Source: Paenibacillus sp. PvR098 (lineage in GTDB: Bacteria; Bacillota; Bacilli; Paenibacillales; NBRC-103111). Taken from it: a DNA stretch of 64,000 nucleotides. Positions 44,601 through 53,906 of the stretch are shown piece after piece. Made by a program: the position numbers and the translations under genes. A model generated the notes under the pieces. That model worked only from the letters and a program-made list of their open reading frames with translations, had not been told where the DNA came from and did no database searches. The stretch's first letter is position 1, and every line of letters starts with the position of its first letter. Where the stretch lies: assembly GCF_017833255.1 (NCBI RefSeq), contig NZ_JAFIBU010000001.1:4384501-4448500 (forward strand), given 5' to 3'.

Positions 44601-45611
44601 TTGAATCTGATGTTTTTGAACAGTATGGAAAAAGCGACGGAGGAGGGAAGAGTCCGAACGGCCCAGGTATCGATCTGCGAAAATCAAGGCTCATGGGTTG
44701 TCATGTGGAATGAAATCAAGGAAGATGGTCACTCAGAGCAGGAGACTTGGTACGAAGGATTGCAATGGGATGAGATGCTGTCCTCCTTCCGTGAGCGCGT
44801 ATTTATGAAACAGTGTGATGGCTTTCACCCTATGCTTGAGATGAGCGTAAGTGAGGTGGATGGACTTGATGGACGCGCCGCGTTTATTCAAATGCTGCAT
44901 TTCTACAGTGAAAAGCATTCAAATGAGGAGCTCTATGAGGCACTTCGTCAATGGCGATGGAAGCAGGCGTCGCGAGAGGGCAAAGCACAGTTCATCATTG
45001 CAACGAACCGTTTGCTCAAAATGATCAGCACATTCGTTCCCCAAACGGAAGAAGAGCTGCTGCAGCTGCCGGGATTTGGCCGAACCAAATCGACCATGTA
45101 CAGCGCAGAAATTCTCGCATTGACCGTACAGTCCTCACAAAGCGGCACTTTTCCTTTGACTTGGGTGGAGGGAAAGATTGATCCATTGGAGTTCAATGCT
45201 TGGCTGTTGGAGGAGAAGGAACGGAAGCGGAAAGCGGAGGCGGATAAGCAGGAGATCAAGCGAAAGCTGCTTGAGGCAATCTCACGAGGAGAACAGCTGG
45301 ACCAGCTGATTGAGCAAACCCGGGTTCAACGCAGAAACCTTCTTCTTTGGATCGAGGAACTGGACCGCGACGGTTACGATCTCGAAAGTTATATCGAGCT
45401 GATGCTCGAGCCGATTCCTGCGGAAGAAAGGGAGCTGGCTTGGAAAGCGTTCGAACAGCAGGGCGATCGCTATCTGAAGCCGATCCTGCAAACGGTCTAC
45501 AAACAGGAGGAGCTCTCCGCCAAAGAGGCGGACCGCATCTACGAATGGCTGCGCCTGCTGCGGATGAAATTTCGCCGTGCGAATGCGATGAAGGCTGTTG
45601 AGGCGTTTTGA
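44601..45611 (+). CDS. HRDC domain protein
   Basis: 336 residues from a TTG start preceded by GGGAGGGG. Residues about 110-185 form an HRDC domain (LYEALRQWRWKQASREGKA, LLQLPGFGRTKSTMYSAEIL), a nucleic-acid binding module of RecQ helicases and RNase D. A charged helix follows (EEKERKRKAEADKQEIKRK) and a C-terminal helix-turn-helix-like region. There is no helicase or nuclease domain. Function unknown; likely DNA- or RNA-binding. Confidence 0.75.
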   Translation: MNLMFLNSMEKATEEGRVRTAQVSICENQGSWVVMWNEIKEDGHSEQETWYEGLQWDEMLSSFRERVFMKQCDGFHPMLEMSVSEVDGLDGRAAFIQMLHFYSEKHSNEELYEALRQWRWKQASREGKAQFIIATNRLLKMISTFVPQTEEELLQLPGFGRTKSTMYSAEILALTVQSSQSGTFPLTWVEGKIDPLEFNAWLLEEKERKRKAEADKQEIKRKLLEAISRGEQLDQLIEQTRVQRRNLLLWIEELDRDGYDLESYIELMLEPIPAEERELAWKAFEQQGDRYLKPILQTVYKQEELSAKEADRIYEWLRLLRMKFRRANAMKAVEAF

Positions 45612-45643
45612 TTTAGATGGATTCATGGACTCTGACAAAAACG

Positions 45644-45676
45644 AAAAAAGACTGGCGATTAGAGCCAGTCTTTTTT
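45644..45676. terminator. Bidirectional terminator
   Basis: AAAAAAGACTGGC (45644-45656) / GCCAGTCTTTTTT (45664-45676), serving the HRDC gene and the convergent corA. Confidence 0.93.
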
Positions 45677-46603
45677 GCGGAATAACACGAACATAGATAT
45701 ACCGACAAGGACCATAAACACGACGGCGGCGATTCCGCCATACGCAGAATGTAGTCCAGGGATATAATCGAAGTTCATACCGTAGATGCCCGTGATAAAC
45801 GTCAGCGGCATGAAGATCGTTGTAAGCGCGGTGAATACGCGCATGATATCGTTCGCGCGGCCCGCCAGGCTGGATTGGTAAGCCTCCCGCAAGTTGCCCA
45901 TCAGGTCACGCAGCGTATCAAATGTTTCTGAAATTTTAACAGCATTCTCATAGATGTCGCCAAAATATTTTTTGAGCGGCTCGCTGATCAGCCGGAGTTC
46001 TTTTTTATGAAGCGTGTATAGCACTTCTTTCTGCGGAACGAGTACTTTCCTCAGCCATAGGATTTCGCTTCGAAGTCCGATAATTTCGTTCAAATGCGAC
46101 TTCTTCGTATGCATTAATATGTCTTCTTCCAGTTTTTCAATCTTTGCATCGATCCGGTCGCCGACAATGGTGTAATTGTCCACGATCAAATCCATCAGAT
46201 GGTACAAAAATTGGTCGGGAGAGGTGACCTCTTCTTCCCAAAGCACGGGCTTTAACGCCCGAATTTCATTGATTTTCTGCCTCGTTATGGTGATAATATA
46301 ATGTTTGCCCAGAAACATATTGAGGGCGCGAAGGAAAATTTCTTCATCGTCAAAGCGGATGCTGTTGACCACGATGAAATAATGCGTATCATATAGCTCA
46401 ATTTTTGGACGCTGCTCTTCTTCGGTAAGCACGTCCTCCACGGCTAATTCATGAAGATGGAATAAGGACTGTAAAATATCCAAATCTTCCGGCTCGGCAT
46501 CAATCCAATAAAATCCATGCTGAGGCGGATAGGCGGTCTGAGTAATGTCTTCCACAAGTGTAAAAATACCATCTTGCACCAATCGTGCCTTCATAGGTTC
46601 CAC
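45659..46603 (-). CDS. corA: CorA-type magnesium transporter
   Basis: 314 residues with a long cytoplasmic N-terminal domain and two C-terminal membrane helices. The hallmark GMN motif is in TGIYGMNFDYIPG between the helices. It transports Mg2+ (or Co2+/Ni2+). Its last codons lie in the shared terminator with the HRDC gene. Own promoter upstream. Confidence 0.93.
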   Translation of the reverse strand: MEPMKARLVQDGIFTLVEDITQTAYPPQHGFYWIDAEPEDLDILQSLFHLHELAVEDVLTEEEQRPKIELYDTHYFIVVNSIRFDDEEIFLRALNMFLGKHYIITITRQKINEIRALKPVLWEEEVTSPDQFLYHLMDLIVDNYTIVGDRIDAKIEKLEEDILMHTKKSHLNEIIGLRSEILWLRKVLVPQKEVLYTLHKKELRLISEPLKKYFGDIYENAVKISETFDTLRDLMGNLREAYQSSLAGRANDIMRVFTALTTIFMPLTFITGIYGMNFDYIPGLHSAYGGIAAVVFMVLVGISMFVLFRKKDWL

Positions 46604-46991
46604 CCCTTTATTGTACCCGAGTGGAACGCACGGCCGGATGGCTGTAAGGCGGTCATTGCCGGAATAGAGCGTTAGGCATGTATTCTAACGCATCAAGTCT
46701 GGGGAAGGATCCGACGAACGGCCGCGGCCGGGTTCCAAACGAGTTATTCGGTTGTTTGAACGTAAGATTTCTTCCCCTCGGGTCTCCGTCCATTCGAATG
46801 CCGCACCCCTCTTTCTGAATGAAATGTCGAATACTTGTCTAGTATAACCCCTCATTTTCGAGAAAACAATCTATTATACATAGGAATAATGCACCTTACC
46901 TACTATATGTGTACGGACGCTTTATGGTACCCGAGGACAAATTTTGAAAGGCATTCCATTCGCGCAGCCATACAGCTTCTCGAGGTCGCGC
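46604..46991. other. Non-coding region between corA and metA leader
   Basis: Besides the corA promoter, I see only a 7-bp inverted repeat GCGTTAG/CTAACGC (46669-46675 / 46685-46691). Open frames here lack ribosome-binding sites. Confidence 0.5.
46841..46869 (-). promoter_or_regulatory. Sigma-A promoter for corA
   Basis: On the minus strand TTGTTT (46869-46864), 17-base spacer, TATACT (46846-46841). Confidence 0.65.
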
Positions 46992-47020
46992 TTGACGATA
47001 GCCGCGTTTTCGTTTACATT
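46992..47020 (+). promoter_or_regulatory. Sigma-A promoter for metA operon
   Basis: TTGACG (46992-46997), 17-base spacer, TACATT (47015-47020), about 35 bases before the SAM riboswitch. Confidence 0.65.
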
Positions 47021-47056
47021 AATATTATCCAAAACTAACTGAATAGATTCGGTTTC

Positions 47057-47185
47057 ACACTCTTATCAAGAGCAGGTGGAGGGACTAGCCCTATGATACC
47101 CGGCAACCGACAGTTCTTTGTATCGCAAAGACTGCACGGTGCTAAATCTTGCGGAAGCTGTAATGGCTTCTGAGAGATGAGAGAG
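47057..47185 (+). ncRNA. SAM-I (S-box) riboswitch
   Basis: Diagnostic blocks in order: TCTTATCAAGAGCAGGTGGA, GGGACTAGCCCTATGATACC, CGGCAACCG, GGTGCTAAATCTTGC and the closing GAGAGATGAGAG. A terminator follows at 47201, so high S-adenosylmethionine would switch off the methionine genes. Confidence 0.97.
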
Positions 47186-47200
47186 GACGATGTTATATAC

Positions 47201-47240
47201 AAAGGCCTTTCTCGTGCGTACGAAGAAGGCCTTTTTGTTT
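47201..47240 (+). terminator. Terminator of the SAM riboswitch
   Basis: AAAGGCCTT (47201-47209) / AAGGCCTTT (47226-47234), followed by TTTGTTTT. Confidence 0.92.
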
Positions 47241-47303
47241 TGCCTTCTGCGAGCGTGAGAGTGCAAGGAACGACGAATCCCACTATGTGAAGGAGTGATT
47301 CCG

Positions 47304-48230
47304 ATGCCTATTAAGGTTCCAGACCATCTGCCCGCCAAAGAAATATTGATCAACGAGAATATTTTCGTTATGGACGAAAGTGTAGCGTATCGTCAAGATA
47401 TCCGGCCGCTACGAATCGCCATACTGAATTTGATGCCGACTAAAGAGACGACGGAAACGCAGCTGCTGCGGCTGATCGGAAACACTCCGCTGCAAGTCGA
47501 ATTCGTCCTGCTGCATCCGAAAACACATACATCTAAGAATACATCGCCCGAACATTTGGAACAATTCTACAAAACGTTCGATGATGTGAAGGATGAGCGC
47601 TTGGACGGCATGATTATCACCGGGGCCCCGGTGGAGCAGATGGACTTTGAAGACGTGAACTACTGGGATGAGATTAAGCAAATCATGGAATGGAGCAAGA
47701 CGCACGTCACCTCTACACTCCATATTTGCTGGGCGGCGCAAGCCGGGCTGTATCATCACTTCGGCGTCCCGAAATACCCGTTGGAGGAAAAGATGTTCGG
47801 CGTGTTCCCGCATACGATTACAAGGTCCAATGTCAAGCTGCTCCGCGGCTTCGACGAATCGTACTTGGTACCTCAATCGCGCCATACCGAGGTGCGCCGT
47901 GAGGACATATTGAAAGTACCGGAGCTGGAAATCCTCTCCGTATCGGAGGAAGCAGGCGTTTATATCGCCGCTACCCATGACGGAAAGCAAATCTTTGTTA
48001 CAGGACATTCGGAATACGACGCGTGTTCGCTCAAATTGGAGTATGACCGCGATATTAATAAAGGATTGAACATTGCCGTCCCGAAAAATTATTACCCGAA
48101 CGATGATCCGAGCAGGCTGCCGCTCAATACATGGCGGGCGCATGCCAATCTGTTGTTCTCCAACTGGCTCAATTATTATGTGTACCAAGAGACTCCGTTT
48201 GATCTGCACAAGGGGGAATATGCAAGATGA
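47304..48230 (+). CDS. metA: Homoserine O-acetyltransferase (MetA family)
   Basis: 308 residues from ATG 47304, nine bases after AAGGAG. The catalytic triad is C142 (LHICWAAQ), H235 and E237 (TGHSEYD). Position 111 is Glu (ITGAPVE), the residue that in MetA proteins marks acetyl-CoA rather than succinyl-CoA use, where E. coli has Gly. It makes O-acetylhomoserine for methionine. Under SAM-I riboswitch control, and its stop overlaps the start of the next gene (ATGA). Confidence 0.94.
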   Translation: MPIKVPDHLPAKEILINENIFVMDESVAYRQDIRPLRIAILNLMPTKETTETQLLRLIGNTPLQVEFVLLHPKTHTSKNTSPEHLEQFYKTFDDVKDERLDGMIITGAPVEQMDFEDVNYWDEIKQIMEWSKTHVTSTLHICWAAQAGLYHHFGVPKYPLEEKMFGVFPHTITRSNVKLLRGFDESYLVPQSRHTEVRREDILKVPELEILSVSEEAGVYIAATHDGKQIFVTGHSEYDACSLKLEYDRDINKGLNIAVPKNYYPNDDPSRLPLNTWRAHANLLFSNWLNYYVYQETPFDLHKGEYAR

Positions 48231-49432
48231 GTAACAGTAATCAAGAGAAACGATTAAGAATTGAAAGCCGGCTGGCTCAAATAGGCTCTCAGGAGGAGCC
48301 GGTGACCGGAGCAGTCAGTTTCCCGATCTATCAATCGACTGCGTTCCGTCATCCAAGGCTGGGGCAAAGCACCGGTTTCGACTATGCGCGTACGAAGAGC
48401 CCTACGCGAAAAGTGCTCGAAGACGCCATTGCAGAGCTGGAGTCCGGAGATGCGGGGTTTGCCTGCAGCTCCGGTATGGCGGCATTACAGACGATTTTCG
48501 CTCTGTTCAGTCAAGGCGATCATTTGATCGTTTCGCTTGATTTATACGGTGGTACATACCGTCTCTTGGAGCGCATTATGTCGCGTTTTGGGGTAACGGC
48601 CTCTTATGTGGATACCAACAATATGGATGACCTTGAAGCCAATATCAAAACGAACACCAAGGCGATTCTGATCGAAACGCCTACGAATCCGCTCATGATG
48701 ATTACGGATTTGGAGCTTGTGTGCTCTTGGGCCAAAAAGAAAGGGATTCTCTCTATCGTCGATAACACGCTATTGACTCCTTTCTTCCAGAGGCCGATCG
48801 AGCTCGGTGCCGACATCGTCATTCACAGCGCCACCAAATATCTAGGCGGTCATAACGATGTCCTTGCCGGCCTCATCGTAACAAAAGGCAAAGAGCTATC
48901 GGAGGAAATGGCCTTCCTGCACAATTCCATCGGCGCGGTGCTGAATCCGCAGGACAGCTGGCTGCTGATGCGCGGGATGAAGACGCTGGCGATCCGTATG
49001 GAACGCCATCAAGCGAATGCGAAGGCTATCGCTGCGTTCCTGCAGTCCCACCCGCAGGTGGAGGCCGTTTATTATCCGGCCCTTCCGGACCATCCGGGGC
49101 ATGACATTCAGAACAAGCAATCCTCTGGCAACAGCGGTATCTTTTCCTTCAAAATGAAGGATACGCGCTACATCGAGCCGATTCTGCGGCATATCCAGCT
49201 TATCGCTTTCGCGGAAAGTTTGGGTGGGGTTGAATCGCTGATGACGTATCCGGCTGTCCAAACGCATGCAGACATTCCTGAGGAGATTCGCCGAAAGATC
49301 GGTGTGGATGACAAGCTGCTGCGCTATTCCGTTGGGATTGAACACGCTGAAGATTTGATTACGGATTTATCTCGGGCCATTGAGATGGCCCGGCAGGAGA
49401 TTGAAGCAGATCAGCCGCTTACGCGAGGATAA
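48227..49432 (+). CDS. metI: Cys/Met metabolism PLP enzyme (cystathionine gamma-synthase / O-acetylhomoserine thiolyase)
   Basis: 401 residues. PLP lysine K204 in [12 protein letters not shown], with YSRTKSPT-like [11 protein letters not shown] near the start and [12 protein letters not shown] at the C-terminus, as in the MetB/MetC family. Coupling to an acetyl-type metA and SAM-box control point to MetI-type cystathionine gamma-synthase or O-acetylhomoserine sulfhydrylase; sequence alone does not separate these activities from MetC lyases. A terminator follows. Confidence 0.9.
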   Translation: MSNSNQEKRLRIESRLAQIGSQEEPVTGAVSFPIYQSTAFRHPRLGQSTGFDYARTKSPTRKVLEDAIAELESGDAGFACSSGMAALQTIFALFSQGDHLIVSLDLYGGTYRLLERIMSRFGVTASYVDTNNMDDLEANIKTNTKAILIETPTNPLMMITDLELVCSWAKKKGILSIVDNTLLTPFFQRPIELGADIVIHSATKYLGGHNDVLAGLIVTKGKELSEEMAFLHNSIGAVLNPQDSWLLMRGMKTLAIRMERHQANAKAIAAFLQSHPQVEAVYYPALPDHPGHDIQNKQSSGNSGIFSFKMKDTRYIEPILRHIQLIAFAESLGGVESLMTYPAVQTHADIPEEIRRKIGVDDKLLRYSVGIEHAEDLITDLSRAIEMARQEIEADQPLTRG

Positions 49433-49440
49433 ATATTCGA

Positions 49441-49485
49441 AGAAGCCGGTGACTATGGCAGATGTCATCGGCTTCTTTCTTCTTG
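49441..49485 (+). terminator. Terminator of metA-metI
   Basis: GAAGCCGGTGAC / GTCATCGGCTTC stem (starting 49442) with TTTCTTCTT after it. Confidence 0.85.
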
Positions 49486-49667
49486 ACAGCAGGTAAAGCC
49501 GGTGAAAAAGAAATGGAGCTGCACCGGCGCATACATACGGGGGGAACCTGAACAATTTATTGAATTTTCGACCGCATTCAGGGCCTAGGTCCGAATTGAC
49601 GCTCTTTTTGTATGGCGGGTAACACATTATTTATGGTACGATGAATGGGTAAAGGAGATGAATTGCG

Positions 49668-50807
49668 ATGAGTTCCATCGACCGGATATTGGAGCATGCG
49701 CTGGCCGGGAATCGGATCAGCTTGGAAGATTGCATGGCGCTTTATGAATCGGATGAAATTGAAAAAATGGGTCATACGGCCAATCAGATTATGCTGAAGC
49801 ATCACCCGGACCCGATTACGACCTTTGTTATCGGACGGAATGTGAACTATACAAATATTTGCGATGTGTACTGCCGGTTTTGCGCATTCTACAGGGCACC
49901 AGGCTCGAAGGATGGATATGTGCTGCCGGATGATGTCATTTTCCAAAAAATTCAGGAAACGATGGATGTCAATGGTACGGAAATCCTAATGCAGGGCGGT
50001 ACGAACCCGGACCTTCCTTTCACGTTCTATACGAATTTACTGCATGAGATTAAGAAGCGGTTCCCGGAGATCACGATGCACTCCTTCTCTCCTGCGGAGA
50101 TCATGAAGATGAAAGAAGTATCGAACGGTCTCACGCTGGAAGAGGTTGTCCGCGCGCTTCACGAAGCGGGTCTTGATTCACTTCCGGGTGGCGGCGCAGA
50201 AATTTTGGATGACCGGACACGACGCAAGATCAGCCGTCTGAAAGGTTCCTGGCGCGATTGGATGGATGTGATGCAGACGGCTCACCGTGTCGGGATGCAC
50301 ACGACGGGTACCATGGTCATCGGCTTTGGGGAATCTATAGAAGAGCGGGCTCTGCATCTACAGCGCATACGCGACGCCCAAGATGAATGCATCACGAATG
50401 GTTGGAATACGCCGGGCTTTCTGGCCTTCATCTCATGGACCTTCCAGCCGGAAAACACCAATATGAAGGCCGAGAAGCTGGGAGCGGAGGATTATCTCAA
50501 GAATGTGGCGATCAGCCGCATCATGCTGGATAACATTCCAAACTTCCAATCTTCTTGGGTGACAATGGGTCCGGAAGTGGGCAAGCTGTCCCTGCATTAC
50601 GGCTGCAACGATTTCGGTTCAACGATGATCGAAGAGAATGTAGTGTCCGCTGCCGGAACCACGCACAAGGTGAACATCGGCTCGACGCTGCAGCTTATTC
50701 GCGAAGCGGGCAAAATTCCTGCACAGCGTAATACCAAATATCAGATTCTGCGCGTGTTTGAGGACGAGTCGGTCCCTGTAGATAAGGACTTTATTATGCA
50801 AAATTAA
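49668..50807 (+). CDS. mqnC: Cyclic dehypoxanthinyl futalosine synthase (radical SAM)
   Basis: 379 residues with AAAGGAG before the ATG. The radical SAM cluster cysteines are C65, C69 and C72 in CDVYCRFC, with MQGGTNPDLPF and SLPGGGAEIL as typical MqnC/CofH-like segments. MqnC acts in the futalosine route to menaquinone. No other mqn gene is in the window. A related family, CofG/CofH, is less likely because of the close match to MqnC motifs and length. Confidence 0.88.
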   Translation: MSSIDRILEHALAGNRISLEDCMALYESDEIEKMGHTANQIMLKHHPDPITTFVIGRNVNYTNICDVYCRFCAFYRAPGSKDGYVLPDDVIFQKIQETMDVNGTEILMQGGTNPDLPFTFYTNLLHEIKKRFPEITMHSFSPAEIMKMKEVSNGLTLEEVVRALHEAGLDSLPGGGAEILDDRTRRKISRLKGSWRDWMDVMQTAHRVGMHTTGTMVIGFGESIEERALHLQRIRDAQDECITNGWNTPGFLAFISWTFQPENTNMKAEKLGAEDYLKNVAISRIMLDNIPNFQSSWVTMGPEVGKLSLHYGCNDFGSTMIEENVVSAAGTTHKVNIGSTLQLIREAGKIPAQRNTKYQILRVFEDESVPVDKDFIMQN

Positions 50808-50810
50808 TAC

Positions 50811-50848
50811 AAAAGACGCTTCATCCCAGTAGGGATAAGCGTCTTTTT
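50811..50848. terminator. Bidirectional terminator
   Basis: AAAAGACGCTT / AAGCGTCTTTTT with an inner ATCCC/GGGAT, between the convergent mqnC and L,D-transpeptidase genes. Confidence 0.92.
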
Positions 50849-50853
50849 GTATG

Positions 50854-52353
50854 TCAGCCAAGCCAATGGAACAGGCGGTATGGCGCCGTTTCGTCAGGGG
50901 AAGGAAACAGGGGCTGAGCCGGAAGCAGCAGCTCTGGGGATAAAGCTGTCGTAAAGTCGCCTTTCGGTGCAGTAGCCTTGGCGATCTCCACCTCCGTGCC
51001 TTTGGGAACCAACGGATAGAGCGCGGCAATATCGCTGTTGGATAACCGAATGCATCCCAGAGATTGATTTTGCCTGATTGATTCTTCGTCTAGGGTACCG
51101 TGAATCGCTAGGCCTCCCATACCGAGCGCGGCGGCGCCATAGACCCCGGGCTTACTGCCCTGCGGTTCAAGAACCCTCTCGGAGATGAAGAACCTGCCTG
51201 CCGGCGTGAGGTTGTTCCGGCCAAGTCCAACGGGTGCTTCCGCCAGCAAAAGCGGACCGGCCGCAAGCCGCAGAGAATGAGAGGATGGGTTCACGGTCAG
51301 CGTCAATGGAACGTAAGGATAGGCTGCTGTATCGGCCGCTGTGTTGGGGTAAAACATAGATGAGGGTTCATCAGCCGATGTATCGTATACCCAACCTCCG
51401 CTGCGATCAAAAACGGTTCGGACATTCGCCGAACCGGATTCCGTTTCTATAGGCAGAAAGCTTAAATAATTGTTAGGGTAATCTTTAAGCAGCAGGTCGA
51501 TGGAAGCAGGAGGATTTCCGTGATCCGCCACATAAGCCAGAAGAGCGGTCCGGACCAGGTTGGCGCCCGCGGCGGTATGAAGCTGCTGCAGCTTCGAGTT
51601 GAGAAACCGGATTTTTACGGCGGTATCGATGGCCGGGTTATATTCCGCCACGACAAAGGCTTTGCTTTTAGACTCCTCGTTCGTTAGGGGCATTGCTTTA
51701 TTCTCAATGACCGTTACAGGGGAAGCCATGCCGTAAATACGAATGCTGATCATCGGATAGGTTTCGGAGAGATTCATTGCTTTGATGTGCAGTGCTTTTT
51801 CCACTTGCTCGCGGGGGTGACCGTAAGGGAAATGCATGACAAACGGTGTCTCCACGCTTTCATAGGTGACTTCCTTGCCGATTGACCACGGCAATACGAC
51901 AGATACCGCCTTGGATACGGTCGTGGGCCCGTAAAGGGCCGCAAACAGCAGAAGGTTCAACAAAAGCAGTGCGATAAGAAGCGTTTTCATAAACAGAGGA
52001 ATGGCCGAGCGCGTCCTCCTGTTGGATGAAAAAGGGCCAGCTTCCAAACGATGAGCCGATACTGCCGAATGCTGGGTTTTATCCAAACGGCGAATCGCAG
52101 CGGAAGCAGGATAATAATAAGGAGAAGGCTGCGTCTTCATCGCTGCTTTGTAATGAAAAATAGCTTTAGCCGGTTCTCCTCTATGCTCGAATTGCTGCCC
52201 TAGCCGATAATGCGCTTCAGGCGAATGAGGATCAAGGTAGCGGAGGACCTTTTCGTGATAGTTCGGGTCCTTGCGGTTCACGTACACATTCTTATGAAGG
52301 TGAACCAGATTGTCCGCTGCCGGGGGTTTGAAACGATCGTGAAAATGCTGCAT
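50854..52353 (-). CDS. Membrane-anchored L,D-transpeptidase with N-terminal TPR-like region
   Basis: 499 residues from the ATG at 52353, which has GGGAGG upstream on the minus strand; the open frame extends further back but only through a hairpin. Residues about 28-75 are TPR-like (PEAHYRLGQQFEHRGEPAKA), 118-141 a membrane helix, then a region of unknown fold, and a C-terminal YkuD domain with the catalytic motif AIHGTLDEESIRQ...SLGCIRLSN (His and Cys present). It would crosslink or attach to peptidoglycan outside the membrane; in spore-formers some members act in the spore coat or cortex. The cytoplasmic TPR-plus-helix N-terminus is uncommon. Confidence 0.87.
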   Translation of the reverse strand: MQHFHDRFKPPAADNLVHLHKNVYVNRKDPNYHEKVLRYLDPHSPEAHYRLGQQFEHRGEPAKAIFHYKAAMKTQPSPYYYPASAAIRRLDKTQHSAVSAHRLEAGPFSSNRRTRSAIPLFMKTLLIALLLLNLLLFAALYGPTTVSKAVSVVLPWSIGKEVTYESVETPFVMHFPYGHPREQVEKALHIKAMNLSETYPMISIRIYGMASPVTVIENKAMPLTNEESKSKAFVVAEYNPAIDTAVKIRFLNSKLQQLHTAAGANLVRTALLAYVADHGNPPASIDLLLKDYPNNYLSFLPIETESGSANVRTVFDRSGGWVYDTSADEPSSMFYPNTAADTAAYPYVPLTLTVNPSSHSLRLAAGPLLLAEAPVGLGRNNLTPAGRFFISERVLEPQGSKPGVYGAAALGMGGLAIHGTLDEESIRQNQSLGCIRLSNSDIAALYPLVPKGTEVEIAKATAPKGDFTTALSPELLLPAQPLFPSPDETAPYRLFHWLG

Positions 52354-52364
52354 ATCTATCCTCC

Positions 52365-52415
52365 CGTATTTCTTGATTATATGATACAAATAGTATCATA
52401 TAATCAAGAAATACG
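52365..52415 (-). promoter_or_regulatory. Perfect 23-bp hairpin touching the L,D-transpeptidase ribosome-binding site
   Basis: Arms 52365-52387 and 52393-52415 are perfectly complementary with a 5-base loop. On the minus strand the stem ends directly at GGGAGG, nine bases from the start codon. No T-run, so it is not a normal terminator. It could be an mRNA stabiliser, a translation control element, a terminal remnant of a mobile element, or an operator. Confidence 0.85.
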
Positions 52416-52633
52416 AAACGAAATTCAATAATAATATACAATACGTATCTAAACCTGAGTATTTAAAAAGATCCTTGTTTCCATGATCCCCTCAATTTTG
52501 GCTGAACCATGATTCCATAATTGTGTATAAATCTCATTTATTCCTATAGTTAGCCAGCTTCTTATTTGTATATATGCGACTGTCCTACCATATACTTAGA
52601 AGGTAAAGTAAGGCCTCAAAGGAGTGAGTGGGG

Positions 52634-53563
52634 ATGAAGCTGTTAACGGTGACTTTGACAAAACGTACGGATGAGCAGGCGGATCGGCTGTATCGACTGC
52701 TTCAATTTTCCGGCGGGATACTACATAATAAGGAGCACATCCATATCGCTCTGGATCGGCGGGATGGCTTGCATCAGATAAAAGTCAGCGGAGTGGCGCC
52801 TGCATTTCGGTTAGAGGAAGACGGCATTCGATTATATAAAGAAGCGGCGGAGGTCCTCGCGGACTATTTACTCGAGGAAGAGGAACCGGAGATGCTTCGC
52901 AAGATGATTAAACATGACTTCCATTATCATCAGGTTGACGAAGTGGAAGGAATCATGGCCTTTTGCGGGCAAACGCTGTGCGGTGAAGGTCAGTGGTGCG
53001 AAGGGAACGGCAAAACGGCAGCTTATTTAAGAAGGAAGCAGCAAATTACAGCTGAGCTTTATGAATATCTTGAGAAGCATGAGGAACTGAATTTGGACGG
53101 ATTGGTGCGGTTTCGGCTGCAGGCTTACAGAGGTGAGCTGCGGGATGTAGTCGAATACGCGATCGACGAATTTGTAATGGACCAGCAGTATCAGGAATTC
53201 ATCTCGCTGCTGCAATATTTCGTCTATATACAGGAGGCCAAAATACCGTTCGTGCATCTGATCCATAAGGGCGGCAGCGAATTTATGCTGCTTAACGAGC
53301 GTATGGAGACCTTGAATACCGATGAAACCGATGCGGTCGTTACAGTGGAGATGCTGGAGAAGGAAATGAATTTTGAAGATATGATCGTTAGTACGTTAAT
53401 TACAGTTTCTCCTCAGCAAATCTATATTCACACCAGAGAGCCGGAGCTGCAGGTGATTAAGACGATCACGCAAATATTCGAAGATCGGGTAGAGCTGTGC
53501 GGATACTGCAGATTGTGCCATAACCTTGACCGTGGAGCAGCAGCTGAATATAATAAGGGATAA
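52634..53563 (+). CDS. ytxC: YtxC-like sporulation-associated protein
   Basis: 309 residues from ATG 52634, nine bases after AAAGGAG (a GTG at 52628 is too near). The pattern, including HYHQVDEVEGI, DEFVMDQQYQEFISLLQYFV and the Cys-rich C-terminal ELCGYCRLC, and the place directly before thrS match B. subtilis YtxC, a protein required for proper sporulation but of unknown biochemistry. No membrane helix is present. Confidence 0.85.
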   Translation: MKLLTVTLTKRTDEQADRLYRLLQFSGGILHNKEHIHIALDRRDGLHQIKVSGVAPAFRLEEDGIRLYKEAAEVLADYLLEEEEPEMLRKMIKHDFHYHQVDEVEGIMAFCGQTLCGEGQWCEGNGKTAAYLRRKQQITAELYEYLEKHEELNLDGLVRFRLQAYRGELRDVVEYAIDEFVMDQQYQEFISLLQYFVYIQEAKIPFVHLIHKGGSEFMLLNERMETLNTDETDAVVTVEMLEKEMNFEDMIVSTLITVSPQQIYIHTREPELQVIKTITQIFEDRVELCGYCRLCHNLDRGAAAEYNKG

Positions 53564-53574
53564 GGCTAGGATCA

Positions 53575-53870
53575 AAGACATGAGCGATTGAAGTGCTGTC
53601 CAGAGAGAGGGGACCCGGCTGAAATCCCCTTCAGTGAACGACAATTGGTTTTACCCCTTTGTAGCTGTGATATGGAACGACGACCGTGATGCCGGATGTA
53701 ACACCGGAGGGCGTCCAGTATATGTCACCGGATCATTCCCGTTACGGAATGTCATGAGGATTCGTGAGCTTGTTGTATTGCTTTAATAGACGGCTTTCGA
53801 ATCGAATTAGGGTGGAACCACGAGCTAAGCGCACTCGTCCCTTTACGGGATTATGATGCGCTTTTTTATG
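53575..53870 (+). ncRNA. T-box leader of thrS
   Basis: About 290 bases with a stem I start (CAGAGAG GA-motif near 53600) and the T-box AGGGTGGAACCACGAGC at 53809-53825 followed by CTCGTCCCTT and a terminator. Uncharged tRNA-Thr would switch the RNA to antitermination. The exact specifier codon (ACN) was not settled by eye. Confidence 0.95.
53828..53867 (+). terminator. Terminator of the T-box leader
   Basis: AGCGCA (53828-53833) / TGCGCT (53857-53862) followed by T-run. Confidence 0.9.
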
Positions 53871-53906
53871 TTTTCTAAATCGGATTGAAATCGGAGGTAC
53901 AAGAGT

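Noticed and set aside
46835-47038. 67-residue open frame before the metA leader
   Set aside because: No ribosome-binding site; it runs through the corA and metA promoter elements.
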